DNA from: Pigoraptor vietnamica
Lineage: Eukaryota > Opisthokonta > Filasterea
DNA: 13,971 nt
Assembly: GCA_943704525.1 (NCBI GenBank)
Contig: CALSCQ010000110.1
Coordinates: 1-13,971 of the forward strand
Direction: 5' to 3'
The notes under the pieces were generated by a model that was not told the DNA's origin, did no database searches, and saw only the letters and a program-made list of their open reading frames with translations. The position numbers and the translations under genes are program-made. Positions 1 to 8,267 of this stretch are shown here, piece by piece; position 1 is the stretch's first letter, and each line of letters starts with the position of its first letter.

Positions 1-119
1 TAACCCTAACCCTAACCCTAACCCTAACCCTAACCCTAACCCTAACCCTAACCCTAACCCTAACCCTAACCCTAACCCTAACCCTAACCCTAACCCTAAC
101 CCTAACCCTAACCCTAACC
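1..119. repeat. Telomere, (TAACCC)n
   Basis: About 19.7 uninterrupted copies of TAACCC run from the first base, and the array stops at TAACC followed by non-repeat sequence. The C-rich strand reads 5' to 3' into the window, which is the orientation expected for the left end of a chromosome with a TTAGGG-type telomere. No degenerate telomere-like units or subtelomeric repeats separate it from the coding sequence that follows. The total length is unknown because the window starts inside the array. Confidence 0.97.
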
Positions 120-3100
120 ACTACTTCTGCGCGTCCCTCGGCGAGAGCGAGTGGCTCGACTCGATCTTTGGCATTGCCAGCATCACCGCCTTCATCTCCG
201 CGCACAATCCCGTCGTCGAGGCGTCGTACGTGCTGCGCTCCGCCTGGCTGCGCGACCTCCTCCGCCCCTCCGACGACCCTTCCGTCTCCGCACTCGGCGC
301 CTCGCTCGACGCGTTTCGCAGGTGCACCCAGCGCGACGGCAGCGACCCGCTCGAGGTCGACGGCGGCTGCCTGTTCTCGTCGTCGTACGCCGCCGACACC
401 TCCATGATGACGGCCGTCACCCTCCCCGCAAACGGCGGCGGCTTCTCCGGGCCCGTCCAGACGCACGCGCACTTCCTCGCCCGCAATCGCGGCACCCAGA
501 TCGACTTCTGCCTCATGGCAAACCCCGGCCCCGACCGCGTCGTCCTCGTCCCAGCCCGCGGACCCCGCCAGATGGTCTCGTCGCCCAAGTTCATGACCGC
601 GCTCGTCGGCGCCACCGTCCCCGCCGGCCTCGTCTGCATCGGGAACCTCTTCACGCCCGAGCCCCGCATCACCGCGTCCGCCGTCTGCTTTGTGCACACC
701 TCCCTCCGTCTGGCTCCTCCTCCTCGCCGGCCTCGCGTACTTCGAGGCCAACTGCGGCCTCGCCCTCTCCGAGGAGTTCCTCTACCGCGACCTCGCCGAG
801 ACGATCAAGTGGCTGCCCCCGACCTGGAAGCGTGTCCCCTTCGTCCTCCCCGTCGGCCACGCAGGCCCCGTGGTCGACTTTCGCGCGTGGGAGCTCGCCC
901 TCACCTGGATCCAGATGACCGCCAGGGCCCTCGGCTACCCCCCCACCGTCCTCCACTACCTCAAGCTCTTCGTGCCGCCGCCCGAGCCCCCCGGCACCGG
1001 CATCCGTCTTGCCCCCGCCGGCCCATCTGCCACCCTCGCCACCCTCCTCGACGGCCACCCGCTCGACTACCTGCTGCGCGTCGAGCGCGAGAACAACGCG
1101 TGGTATGGTCCCGCGCAATCTGCCGTCCCCGGCCTCGACGCCGATACCGTCCAGAGGTGGCGCCGGGCGTTCGAGGCCAACTTCGAGTGGGGCATCATCA
1201 CCAAGAAGTGGGTCCCCGGCCAGGGCTTCATCCCCGGCAGGAACTTCAAGCTCGCCCCCGCGCCCGCGCCCGCCCCGCCCCAGAAGGCCCTCGCCGTCGA
1301 GTCGTGGGTTCCAAGCGGCTGGAAGAGCGGCTGGGCGAGCACCTGGACGCCGGACAAGGGCTGGAGGCTCCGCGGGTTCGGTGTCGACCCGCCGCCCGCC
1401 GAGTGGCAGCCGACGCCCGACACGCCCCTCGATGAGTATGAGAAGCGGCTCCGTGCGCTCTACCCTCCTGGGGCCGCTCCCAACACGCTCCGCTCCCTGC
1501 ACAGCGGCGACGTCGACGCCAGGGCGTGGGCGACCACGTGGAAGGAGACGGTCGACGGCAAGGCGTTGCCGGGCCACCACCTCGACCTCCCCGAGCACCT
1601 CCGCAGGCGTCCCCACTCCGAGGAGGCCACCGAGTACAGGCGTGTCAAGCGGCTCCACGACCAGGGACGCGATGCCGACGGCTGGAAGTTCGACACGGCG
1701 CGCGAGTACTGCTACAACTGCTCGGTCAACTTCTTCAAGCAGTGGCCGAACGACACGCGGCCGGCGCTGCGGGACCGCGGCCCATTCCTGCAGGTACAGG
1801 TGCGATACAAGCAGGACCAGCAAGTCAACTTCAAGGTGCACCTGTACAACGACACGGCGAACACGATCCTCGCGACGTTCGAGATCTACCGCAACAGCCT
1901 CGTCGCGGACCCCGACACATCCGAGTACGAGCCCAAGTACACGATGATCGAGACGTGGTCGCACCCACAGCAGTCGATGCTCGCCTTCAAGAACCTCCCC
2001 AAGGGCGAGTACTCGGTCCTCATCGTCGCGACGCCGCGCACCAAGAGTGACCTCCTCCTGTGGGCGCCCGCGTACGCCGGCGTGCCGCCGACGAAGGACG
2101 AGATCGACAAGAACGTCGGCTTCTGTGCGTCGGGACCCTGCCTCTACCACGTGATCCAGACGGACAAGGACGGCAAGTCGACGGTCTACAAGCAGTACCT
2201 CAACCTCGATGCCGCGCGCCGCATCCGCAACCGCAACATGCCGTGCCTGCCGCCCGACTCGTGCGACATCGTCCTCGTCACCGACCGCGACGACTGCGTC
2301 ACCATCGACCCCGACGCCGGCGGCGACCTCGATGACAAGACATCAGAAAAGACCACTCTTCCTCAAGGCGAGATGCTGCGCGTGACGGACGACGGCAATC
2401 AGCGCAATCGTCGTGGTGGGTTTTTATAACTTGTAGCCGAGGACTCTGATAATAAGGTTGGCAACTAATCTTTGACACCTTTCTGTCAGATATCCCGGCT
2501 TGCATTCGGGACACTGCGCCGGCAACGATACCTCCCGTGAATGCACCGGCAGCTCCACCTCCTGAGGAGTGTGAAGGTTTTGACATGCTGGACCTGAGTG
2601 CTCAGCATCTGGGCCTCCGACTGGCAGGCGGGGAGTACGACGTTTGTCAGCGTTTCATCCCAGGCATCAACCTTCCTCAAGGTCTAGGCGTTGCGCCGGC
2701 GGCGAACTTTTATCGCTCTCGGTATTTTTATGGCACTGTGCCGCCCAAGCAAACGTGCACGGGTCCCGTCTCGACGGCACTGTTCACGAGTTACGCAATC
2801 CACGTGTACAACAACGCGCTTATCGAGACTCGCCCACAAGATGCTTTTCGGCCACAACCGGGAGTTGGAGGATGTATGCGCTGCGACGGCAATCGGGCCG
2901 AGGTTTTGGGTTTCTTCCCGGGCGGCGCGGTCACCGCGAACCGGGGACGGTGTGAGTGGGGATGTCTCTTCATGCCCATTGGCAGAGATGACCTTGACCC
3001 CTCCATGATCCACGAGGACGCTCGCCGCAAAGTCATCGACGTCGACAACCATGTTGTCAACTACGGAACTGAGTGGAACCGTGGCCACCTCGCCCCGAGC

Positions 3101-4457
3101 GGTGCCTTCCAGTCACCCGCAAGCCACAGTGTCGAGCACCGCGTACTTGCGCAGGCCGCGATGATCTCAACGTTTTCGTACGTTAACATTGCGCCGCAAT
3201 CTGCGCCGTGCAACCAACGCTGGTGGGCAATTCTCGAGCGTCGGATCCGCGCGTTTATCGGATCACAAAACGAGCGCCGTTTTCGACAACCGGATTCGGC
3301 GAATGAGTGGGCGCAGGTCGTGACGGGCGTGTCGTTCAAGGGGCTCCGTGGCTCAGCACTTCGTTGCCTCGGCAGGGCCGAGAACCAGCCGGCGGATGGC
3401 GTTGCGAGAAATCGACCATTGATTCCCGCCTACTTTTGGACCGCCGTTTGCATGGTACATCCCATGCTGCACAATGTTGAGGTATGAACCGGCTGCTGTT
3501 CTTATTGATTGTCGCAGTACTAACTGTCTGATTACATTTTGTGGCCGTGTTGTTTGCACCGTAGCTGTCGTTTCTCGCGTACGTTCACAACAGTGATGAC
3601 GGGAAGGGCAAGTGTGTCGACGTCGGGGGGATTGTGTTTCTCGGGCGCGATGACGAAAGCGACATTCCGTTCGTGAATCCCTTTGTTGCGGGCGATCCCA
3701 AGTACGACAGCTTTGCGCAATGCGCGGAACAAAACTATCAAGGGGATGATAGGTGCGCGGGTACAGCATCCGCGCGACCCGGTGGACTTCGACGGCGTGG
3801 CGCGATCCTCGACGCTCTCTTTGACGACATTTCATTTGATGACCGACGATATTGGCCACAAGCTCTTTAAAAAGAGTTGCAACTCGGCCCCAGGTAGGTT
3901 GTCCGCCCACATTGCATGTTGTATGTCACGACCATTATGATTCTTATTGTTTATTGACAATGTTTTATTGATTTGGTATAGGTGACTTGACATATGGAGA
4001 TCTGCCCGAAGAGCAGGCACCCGCGCCGTTGAGCGGCAGCTTCTTGAGGAATTTTTCGAGCTCTCGCCTGGGCATAGGTTTGCAACCGGCTCGCCGTTGG
4101 AAGTTGGAAAAATGTCGCAGCCATGGCTGGTCGAGCCAATGCTCGGGCTACAGCGCCTCGACGAATTGTGCGATCCGTCTTTTGCAGCAGATCGCGGAGA
4201 GTCCAGCCGATCTTCGCGAGGCGTGCGGTGCATACGTGGCCTGGAATGCGTGCGCACTGGGTTTGCCGGACAGTGCAAGTGTCGACAAGACTGCGCAGAC
4301 TACAGCGACGTAAGGCTGGCCAACCTTTGCCAGATGTGCAGTCACCAGTGCTCTTGGAATGGTGTGGAATGCACGGTAAGTTTTTGGACTCGCGTACCTG
4401 TTCCTTAATTTTCGCTCACCTACCAACATTACAAACGCCACGCAGAACCGAACTTAA
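119..4457 (+). CDS. 5'-truncated multi-exon gene: unknown GC-rich N-terminal region, DNA/RNA non-specific endonuclease domain, Cys-rich tail
   Basis: Proposed exons are <119-2415, 2490-3481, 3565-3893, 4017-4375 and 4446-4457. Joined, with one base skipped near 700 and one near 3747, they give about 1,328 residues ending at TAA. The start is missing: the frame is open up to the telomere. The first ~765 residues are unrecognised, with a hydrophobic stretch near residue 200 and a Trp-rich patch (GWKSGWASTW). Exon 2 carries the endonuclease signature: WNRGHLAPSGAF, a variant of the DRGH motif with its catalytic His at 3086, then VNIAPQSAPCNQRWW, whose second Asn matches the metal ligand of Serratia-type nucleases, then VVTGVSF and IPAYFW. 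Family members are Mg-dependent nucleases of DNA and RNA and are often secreted. The tail encoded by exon 4 has about nine Cys, which suggests disulfides and an extracellular protein (inference). The GC-rich part could instead be a separate gene ending at TAA 2427. The nuclease call is strong; the exact joins are not. Confidence 0.72.
2416..2489 (+). other. Intron 1 of the nuclease gene (74 bp, phase 1)
   Basis: The donor is GTGGGT and the acceptor is TCAG, with a branch-like ACTAAT about 22 bases before the acceptor. Removing it links the GC-rich frame (codons starting at multiples of 3) to the nuclease frame without a stop. Left in, the upstream frame stops at TAA 2427, inside the intron. 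It therefore decides whether the GC-rich ORF and the nuclease are one protein. Confidence 0.65.
3482..3564 (+). other. Intron 2 of the nuclease gene (83 bp, phase 0)
   Basis: The donor is GTATGA directly after a GAG codon, there is a perfect TACTAAC branch point near 3518, and the acceptor is CCGTAG. If retained, the frame ends at the TGA inside the donor. Removing it continues the nuclease domain into an open frame from 3565. Confidence 0.85.
3894..4016 (+). other. Intron 3 of the nuclease gene (acceptor uncertain)
   Basis: The donor CAG|GTAGGT at 3893/3894 is strong, and the intron is AT-rich with TATTGA branch-like sequences. Two acceptors are possible. TATAG at 3981 looks better as a site but leads into a different frame (stop at 4311-4313). 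AGAGCAG at 4016 gives the frame that continues into the Cys-rich tail and the next donor. I prefer 4016 for frame continuity. With 3981, one base would have to be missing downstream. Confidence 0.55.
4376..4445 (+). other. Intron 4 of the nuclease gene (70 bp, phase 0)
   Basis: The donor is a perfect GTAAGT after an ACG codon and the acceptor is CACGCAG. The last exon is then only three codons plus TAA at 4455-4457. Confidence 0.65.
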
Positions 4458-4614
4458 CAGTCGACATTCGACATGCCGTGGCGTACTGGCATAAGCGGTG
4501 ATCAGAGTTCGTCACATAAATTTTACATGCAGCTCTCCAACGTTGGCACTCGAGTGTAGTCCATTCAAACGAAAGGGGACCGCGGCAGAGACCGTCACGG
4601 CATGACTGCCGCAT
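4458..4614. other. Intergenic region between two convergent genes
   Basis: These 157 bases lie between the 3' ends of the nuclease gene (+) and the F-box/LRR gene (-). A 9-base inverted repeat, CATGCCGTG near 4481 and CACGGCATG near 4595, flanks the region. I see no canonical AATAAA signal on either strand and no ORF. Confidence 0.5.
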
Positions 4615-6327
4615 TCATTTCTTCAAATCCCGCACACATACCAGCATGCTGGTATCGAGAGAAGTATTACAGCGCTTTAGATTGAGACGCGTTACGCCAA
4701 CAAGTTGCGACACATCAACGACCTTTTCACAAGCACATAACGATAGAGAAAAAACGCAGCCCAACGATGAGACGTCAACAATTCCTCTACATCCCGTCAG
4801 ATCGAGCGTGTGGACGGCCCCCAGTGCAGACACGTCCGTAATTCCCGTGCATGAAGCCAGGATGAGGGTATGGGCCGATCCCAACGATGAAACGTCCAAA
4901 ATCCGCCTACACCCCGAGAGGTCAAGCGTGTGCACTGCCGTAAGCGCCGAGACGTCATCCAGATTATAGAGGTGTCTGGCAATCAGGGTATGAACGTGCC
5001 CAAGCGCCGACACGTCCGATACGCGCGTGCCCGAGATGTTGAGCGCATGGACTGCGCCGAGTGCCGACACGTCTCTAACGTTCTTGCAGCCGGCCATGTT
5101 CAGTGAATGGACCAACCCGAGCGATGCCACATCTTCCACAGACGTTTGAGCAAGGTTGAGCGTATGAACATGCGCAAGGGCCCTGACATTCAAGACATCG
5201 GCGCGTTCGAGTGTAAGCGTGTGGACATTTCCGAACGAACTAACGTCAACACGTTCGTTGTGATATGCTCGGGTCAGGTCGATCGTATGGTTCCCACTGC
5301 CGAGCGACGACAGTCCCGACAGGAAGGTGTTGCATGCAAGGTTGAGGGTATGAACGTTACCCAACGCCAAGACGTCCCGGCGCGACAGCTTGCCAGACAC
5401 GCCCCTGTACGAGAGATCGAGAAGGCGCACCTCCGCCAGTGCAGAGACGTCTGCGACTAACGGGCAATCGCAGAGTATGAGCTCTCGAATGCTCGCGGCG
5501 GCGGACACGTCGCACAAGCTTGACGAGCCCGTGAGGTTGAGCCGATGAAAGGCACCGAACTCGACCGGAATCGACGTCAGCGCAGACTCGAGAAGCGTTA
5601 ACGAGTGCAGTTGGGACAGAGCGGCGAAGTCAGTCACGCGTGGACAGCCCTGAACTGTAACAGACCAGGCGCCGGCGAGCGCTGAGACGTCCGTTAGCTG
5701 CGGGCAGTTGCGAAGTTCTACAACACGTGCTTTTCGCAACATAGACAAGTCCGCGACGCCGACGAGCGCGAGGGTAGACACACTCGCGAGAGACGAGACG
5801 TCAAAGGAGATTGTCTCGCCAGGTTCCGCAAAGCACTCGTCGATTCGAAAGTCCACAAGGCGATGAAACACGGGCAGCTTCACGCCCACATACAGGGAGC
5901 CAAACTGAAGGCACGTCGCCTCCGAAAACGCAGACAGTTGACTCTCGTCCGCGATAGACGTGACGCGGACAATGCGTACACCCTTGAGAGGGCTAAAATT
6001 GAGGCATTCTATTGTTGTCGCGGATCGGACGTCAGCCTCGTACACACCGGCGAATGCGGAGAAGTCTCCCATGCCCTCCCTCGCCGTTAGCACAAGCCGA
6101 TTCCTCGGAAGCCACGCCGCAAACTCGCGGCGAAAGTCGACGTCGTCGAGGTACTTGTTCTCGTAGAGCGGCCAAAGGTAGAGGAGGCGCTCGTTCGAGA
6201 GAAAGCGGCGGAGAAAGCTGTTGACCTTGGCGAGGCGGCACATGTCGGCGTTCGGGAGAAAGGGAACGAGGTGCTCCACAATAACCTCCGCGGAGAGCGA
6301 GTTGAAGCTGGCGACGTTGTCCGACAT
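4615..6327 (-). CDS. F-box protein with about 20 C-terminal leucine-rich repeats
   Basis: A single intronless frame of 570 residues. The start chosen is ATG 6327 (context CCAACCATGTCGG, A at -3); the frame is open to 6378, but the only earlier candidate there is TTG. Residues ~8-50 form an F-box (LSAEVIVEHLVPFL, then CRLAKVNSFLRRFL), the module that docks to Skp1 in SCF ubiquitin ligases. From about residue 165 to the end there are about 20 leucine-rich repeats, mostly 20 residues long, with consensus DVSALGxVHTLDLSGCxxIx. This fits a substrate-binding solenoid, so the likely role is a substrate receptor for ubiquitin ligation; the substrate is unknown. The LRRs between about 4690 and 5250 are the most alike, which suggests recent in-frame duplication. 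Codon use is less C-biased than in the first gene, and there are no frame breaks. Confidence 0.9.
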   Translation of the reverse strand: MSDNVASFNSLSAEVIVEHLVPFLPNADMCRLAKVNSFLRRFLSNERLLYLWPLYENKYLDDVDFRREFAAWLPRNRLVLTAREGMGDFSAFAGVYEADVRSATTIECLNFSPLKGVRIVRVTSIADESQLSAFSEATCLQFGSLYVGVKLPVFHRLVDFRIDECFAEPGETISFDVSSLASVSTLALVGVADLSMLRKARVVELRNCPQLTDVSALAGAWSVTVQGCPRVTDFAALSQLHSLTLLESALTSIPVEFGAFHRLNLTGSSSLCDVSAAASIRELILCDCPLVADVSALAEVRLLDLSYRGVSGKLSRRDVLALGNVHTLNLACNTFLSGLSSLGSGNHTIDLTRAYHNERVDVSSFGNVHTLTLERADVLNVRALAHVHTLNLAQTSVEDVASLGLVHSLNMAGCKNVRDVSALGAVHALNISGTRVSDVSALGHVHTLIARHLYNLDDVSALTAVHTLDLSGCRRILDVSSLGSAHTLILASCTGITDVSALGAVHTLDLTGCRGIVDVSSLGCVFSLSLCACEKVVDVSQLVGVTRLNLKRCNTSLDTSMLVCVRDLKK

Positions 6328-7047
6328 GGTTGGCAATGCTAGGGGCGGTTCGCGAAAGCAAAAACACGAAAGGTTCAAAGACGCTCGGTGTTGAGTTTTG
6401 TGATTTTGCTGCCAAGAAGGCGCGGAAAAAACACCGCATTATTATTACCCGCGTTCAGTATGAATTTTGTATGGAGTATTCTTTATGATGGCGCCATCCC
6501 AGGGGTTCAGTACAGTACCCCTGCAGACGCTCGTTGTTTTCCGAACGCTCGGTGTGTTTTGTCTTGTAACACTTGTCACAGTACATGAAGTAACACATTT
6601 GGTTCAATTTGTAACATTGTTACATTTAGTAACATGTTCGTACGTCACTGCCCAAGCACGTGGCCTGTTGTAACATTTTCGGAACGTTCCATTTTGTTAC
6701 ACAGCCATACCGCGCACATGCAGCAAAACGGCGCAAAACGCATTTTCAGTTTTCCAAGGGTCGCCTACCTTTCTTTTTTCCGTGTCCCTTTTTCCCAACG
6801 ACCCCGCAGCGGTCTGCTTTTTACATAGAAATGCACACCCATGCATTGTGCAAGTCACAAAGTTAGAAAGTTCACTGACAACTTTAAACGCCGAACCAGT
6901 GACGCGCCGGACACTGAGTGAAAGCGCGGCGCGCGCCGGGCAAGAACACCGCACGCCCAATGTGAGTGGAGTGCCCGTCTCTGACCGCCGTCGTCGTGAA
7001 TTTAAGCTTGTATCGTCTCTGATAAAAATCGCCACTCGCAATCTCAG
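6328..7047. other. Intergenic region upstream of the F-box/LRR gene
   Basis: About 720 bases with no convincing gene. It is AT-richer than its surroundings and holds the GTAACA motif cluster (6565-6701). Two short related stretches, GACGCTCGGTGTTG near 6380 and GAACGCTCGGTGTG near 6543, are imperfect direct repeats. The overlapping short ORFs on both strands lack consistent codon bias. It probably contains the promoter of the minus-strand LRR gene and perhaps that of whatever lies at 7048. Confidence 0.5.
6565..6701. promoter_or_regulatory. Cluster of seven WGTAACA motifs with palindromes
   Basis: Seven copies of (A/T)GTAACA or its complement start at 6565, 6589, 6610, 6618, 6628, 6669 and 6695. 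Those at 6610 and 6618 form a perfect 15-base palindrome, TGTAACATTGTTACA. A second perfect palindrome, GGAACGTTCC, lies at 6681-6690. The cluster sits 240-375 bases upstream of the LRR gene start, a reasonable place for transcription-factor sites, but no factor can be named. Confidence 0.45.
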
Positions 7048-7638
7048 ATGAAGCCGGCTGCCAGTGCCGGGGCCCGGCATCGACAGCCACGAATTTCAAC
7101 CTCATTCGCCGGTTGTCGAGCGTGCAACCCGTTTTTTCAGCAAAACACGTCGAACGACAGCCACAACATTGGCCAGGTTGTCGAGTGTGCAACCCCCATG
7201 TCCCAAGAAGGCATCCGACATCAGTATTCGCGACCTCGGCATTTCCCTCGACAAACTTCATTCCTTACTCGGCTCTCTTCTTCAACACGGTTGAAGGCGA
7301 CTCTTTCTTCTCCCACAACGTCCACGTTACCCACAACGTCCGCGTCACCCACAACTCGTCCGAAGACGACTCCGACGTCTGGATTCGTCTCGACCCTCTC
7401 TCTCACTTCATCCACGCCTCCTCCCACCCTCGCCCAACCGCGCTCTACTCGACCACACCCAACGTGCTTCCTTGACGTGACCCCCGCCAACACTCTTGCG
7501 AACGTCGGACCCCGCAACCACGTCGTAACGCAAAACATCATCTCTATTGCCAACGACTGTTCCTGTCACGGCGGATCGCGCGACGGCTCAGTACCCAAGT
7601 CTCGGCAAACTGAATGCGGCCGAGACGCCGGTGAATGA
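7048..7638 (+). CDS. Doubtful ORF, Ser/Thr/Pro-rich; possible frame-broken gene to 7864
   Basis: An unbroken ATG-to-TGA frame of 196 residues. Its middle is rich in Ser, Thr and Pro, with the hexapeptide series PTTSTL, PTTSAS, PTTRPK, which resembles mucin-like stalks. I recognise no domain. Against this reading, between about 7200 and 7860 the C-ending codon pattern seems to move through the frames in steps of +1: near 7203, near 7260, near 7470 and near 7550. The hopped reading is less Ser/Thr-rich and has more ordinary composition, and would run to TAA 7862. So either this is a small low-complexity protein, or it is a longer gene with several single-base insertions. No homology decides it. 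Confidence 0.3.
   Translation: MKPAASAGARHRQPRISTSFAGCRACNPFFQQNTSNDSHNIGQVVECATPMSQEGIRHQYSRPRHFPRQTSFLTRLSSSTRLKATLSSPTTSTLPTTSASPTTRPKTTPTSGFVSTLSLTSSTPPPTLAQPRSTRPHPTCFLDVTPANTLANVGPRNHVVTQNIISIANDCSCHGGSRDGSVPKSRQTECGRDAGE
7111..7195 (+). repeat. Imperfect direct repeat, about 20 bases twice
   Basis: GGTTGTCGAGCGTGCAACCC at 7111-7130 recurs with one change (T for C) at 7176-7195. Each copy is preceded by CGACAGCCAC (7081-7090 and about 7155-7164), so the unit is longer than the core and the spacer length differs. The copies fall in different reading frames. Confidence 0.7.
7312..7361 (+). repeat. 18-bp tandem repeat, 2.7 copies
   Basis: CCCACAACGTCCNCGTNA occurs at 7312-7329 and 7330-7347, with a partial, diverged third copy to about 7361. 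The period is a multiple of three, so it keeps the frame and encodes the PTTSxx series in the 7048 frame. Confidence 0.8.
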
Positions 7639-7864
7639 TGCTCCCCATGCCGGCAATCTTCTAGAACTTCCGTCCTCCGACATGCATGGCAAAGGCGTCG
7701 TGCACATAAGCTTCCTCGTTCCAAAATGCAGCATTGACTCTCGCCGACACACCCTTCCCAATCGGCGCCCCCGTTGTTCCTTCAAACCTCTGCTCCTCTC
7801 TCCCTTCTTGTTCATGTTTATGGCGCGTTACCCGCCTCATAATACACCCTCTGTTTCACTATAA

Positions 7865-8267
7865 CTCTGCCCAACGCGCCCATAGCCGCCCTTAACCCCC
7901 AGAGCGTCCTCGCACGCCATGCACCTTCTTACGGAGACGCGCTTCGAAAACGAATGTTTCGGTGCATGCGGCCGGTCACTGGGGCTAAGGTGATGGTCGC
8001 AGGGGCTACGGTTGTCGGTCAGGTAGGGGTTAAGGAAGCGCCACGAAAGTCGGTGGACATCGTGTGTGATTCGCGCGGCACAGCACCTTAGCGTAAGCAG
8101 CAGGCAGTCACAGGCTTGCAGGGTGTCGCAACACATGCCGCCGTGTGAGTGAAAAAACGTTTATGGGCGCCGGGTGCAGGATCGACCGCAAATTCAGTCG
8201 GCAATGGCAGCAAGCCGGGGCGACGCGCAGTGTCACAAATACGCACGCACGCTGGGAGGTGGAGGGG
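7865..8267. other. Intergenic region, 3' side of the PLAC8 gene
   Basis: About 400 bases without a supported gene. A 99-residue minus-strand frame (8136 to 7837) crosses it but has mixed codon use and no recognisable domain. The part nearest 8267 should include the 3' UTR of the PLAC8 gene. I see no repeat or structured RNA here. Confidence 0.4.

Noticed and set aside
230-1435. Continuation of the first frame beyond about 700
   Set aside because: After about 700 it turns into Arg/Pro-rich sequence, while the +1 frame takes over with normal composition, so the real coding track changes frame there.
669-2150. 493-residue minus-strand open frame
   Set aside because: It is antisense to the C-biased exon. 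Very GC-rich coding DNA keeps several frames open; its composition (Arg, Gly, Val, Glu) is the expected shadow.
3987-4313. 108-residue + strand frame as the true exon 4
   Set aside because: It uses the better-looking acceptor at 3981 but loses the Cys-rich frame and the perfect donor at 4376. Kept only as an alternative in the intron entry.
4646-5460. Several + strand ORFs of 107-117 residues
   Set aside because: Antisense shadows of the LRR array.
6697-7261. Minus-strand ORFs of 125-127 residues
   Set aside because: Mixed codon use, no domain, no splice or start support.
7837-8136. 99-residue minus-strand ORF
   Set aside because: An ATG start, but uneven codon use and no recognisable motif; too weak to call a gene.
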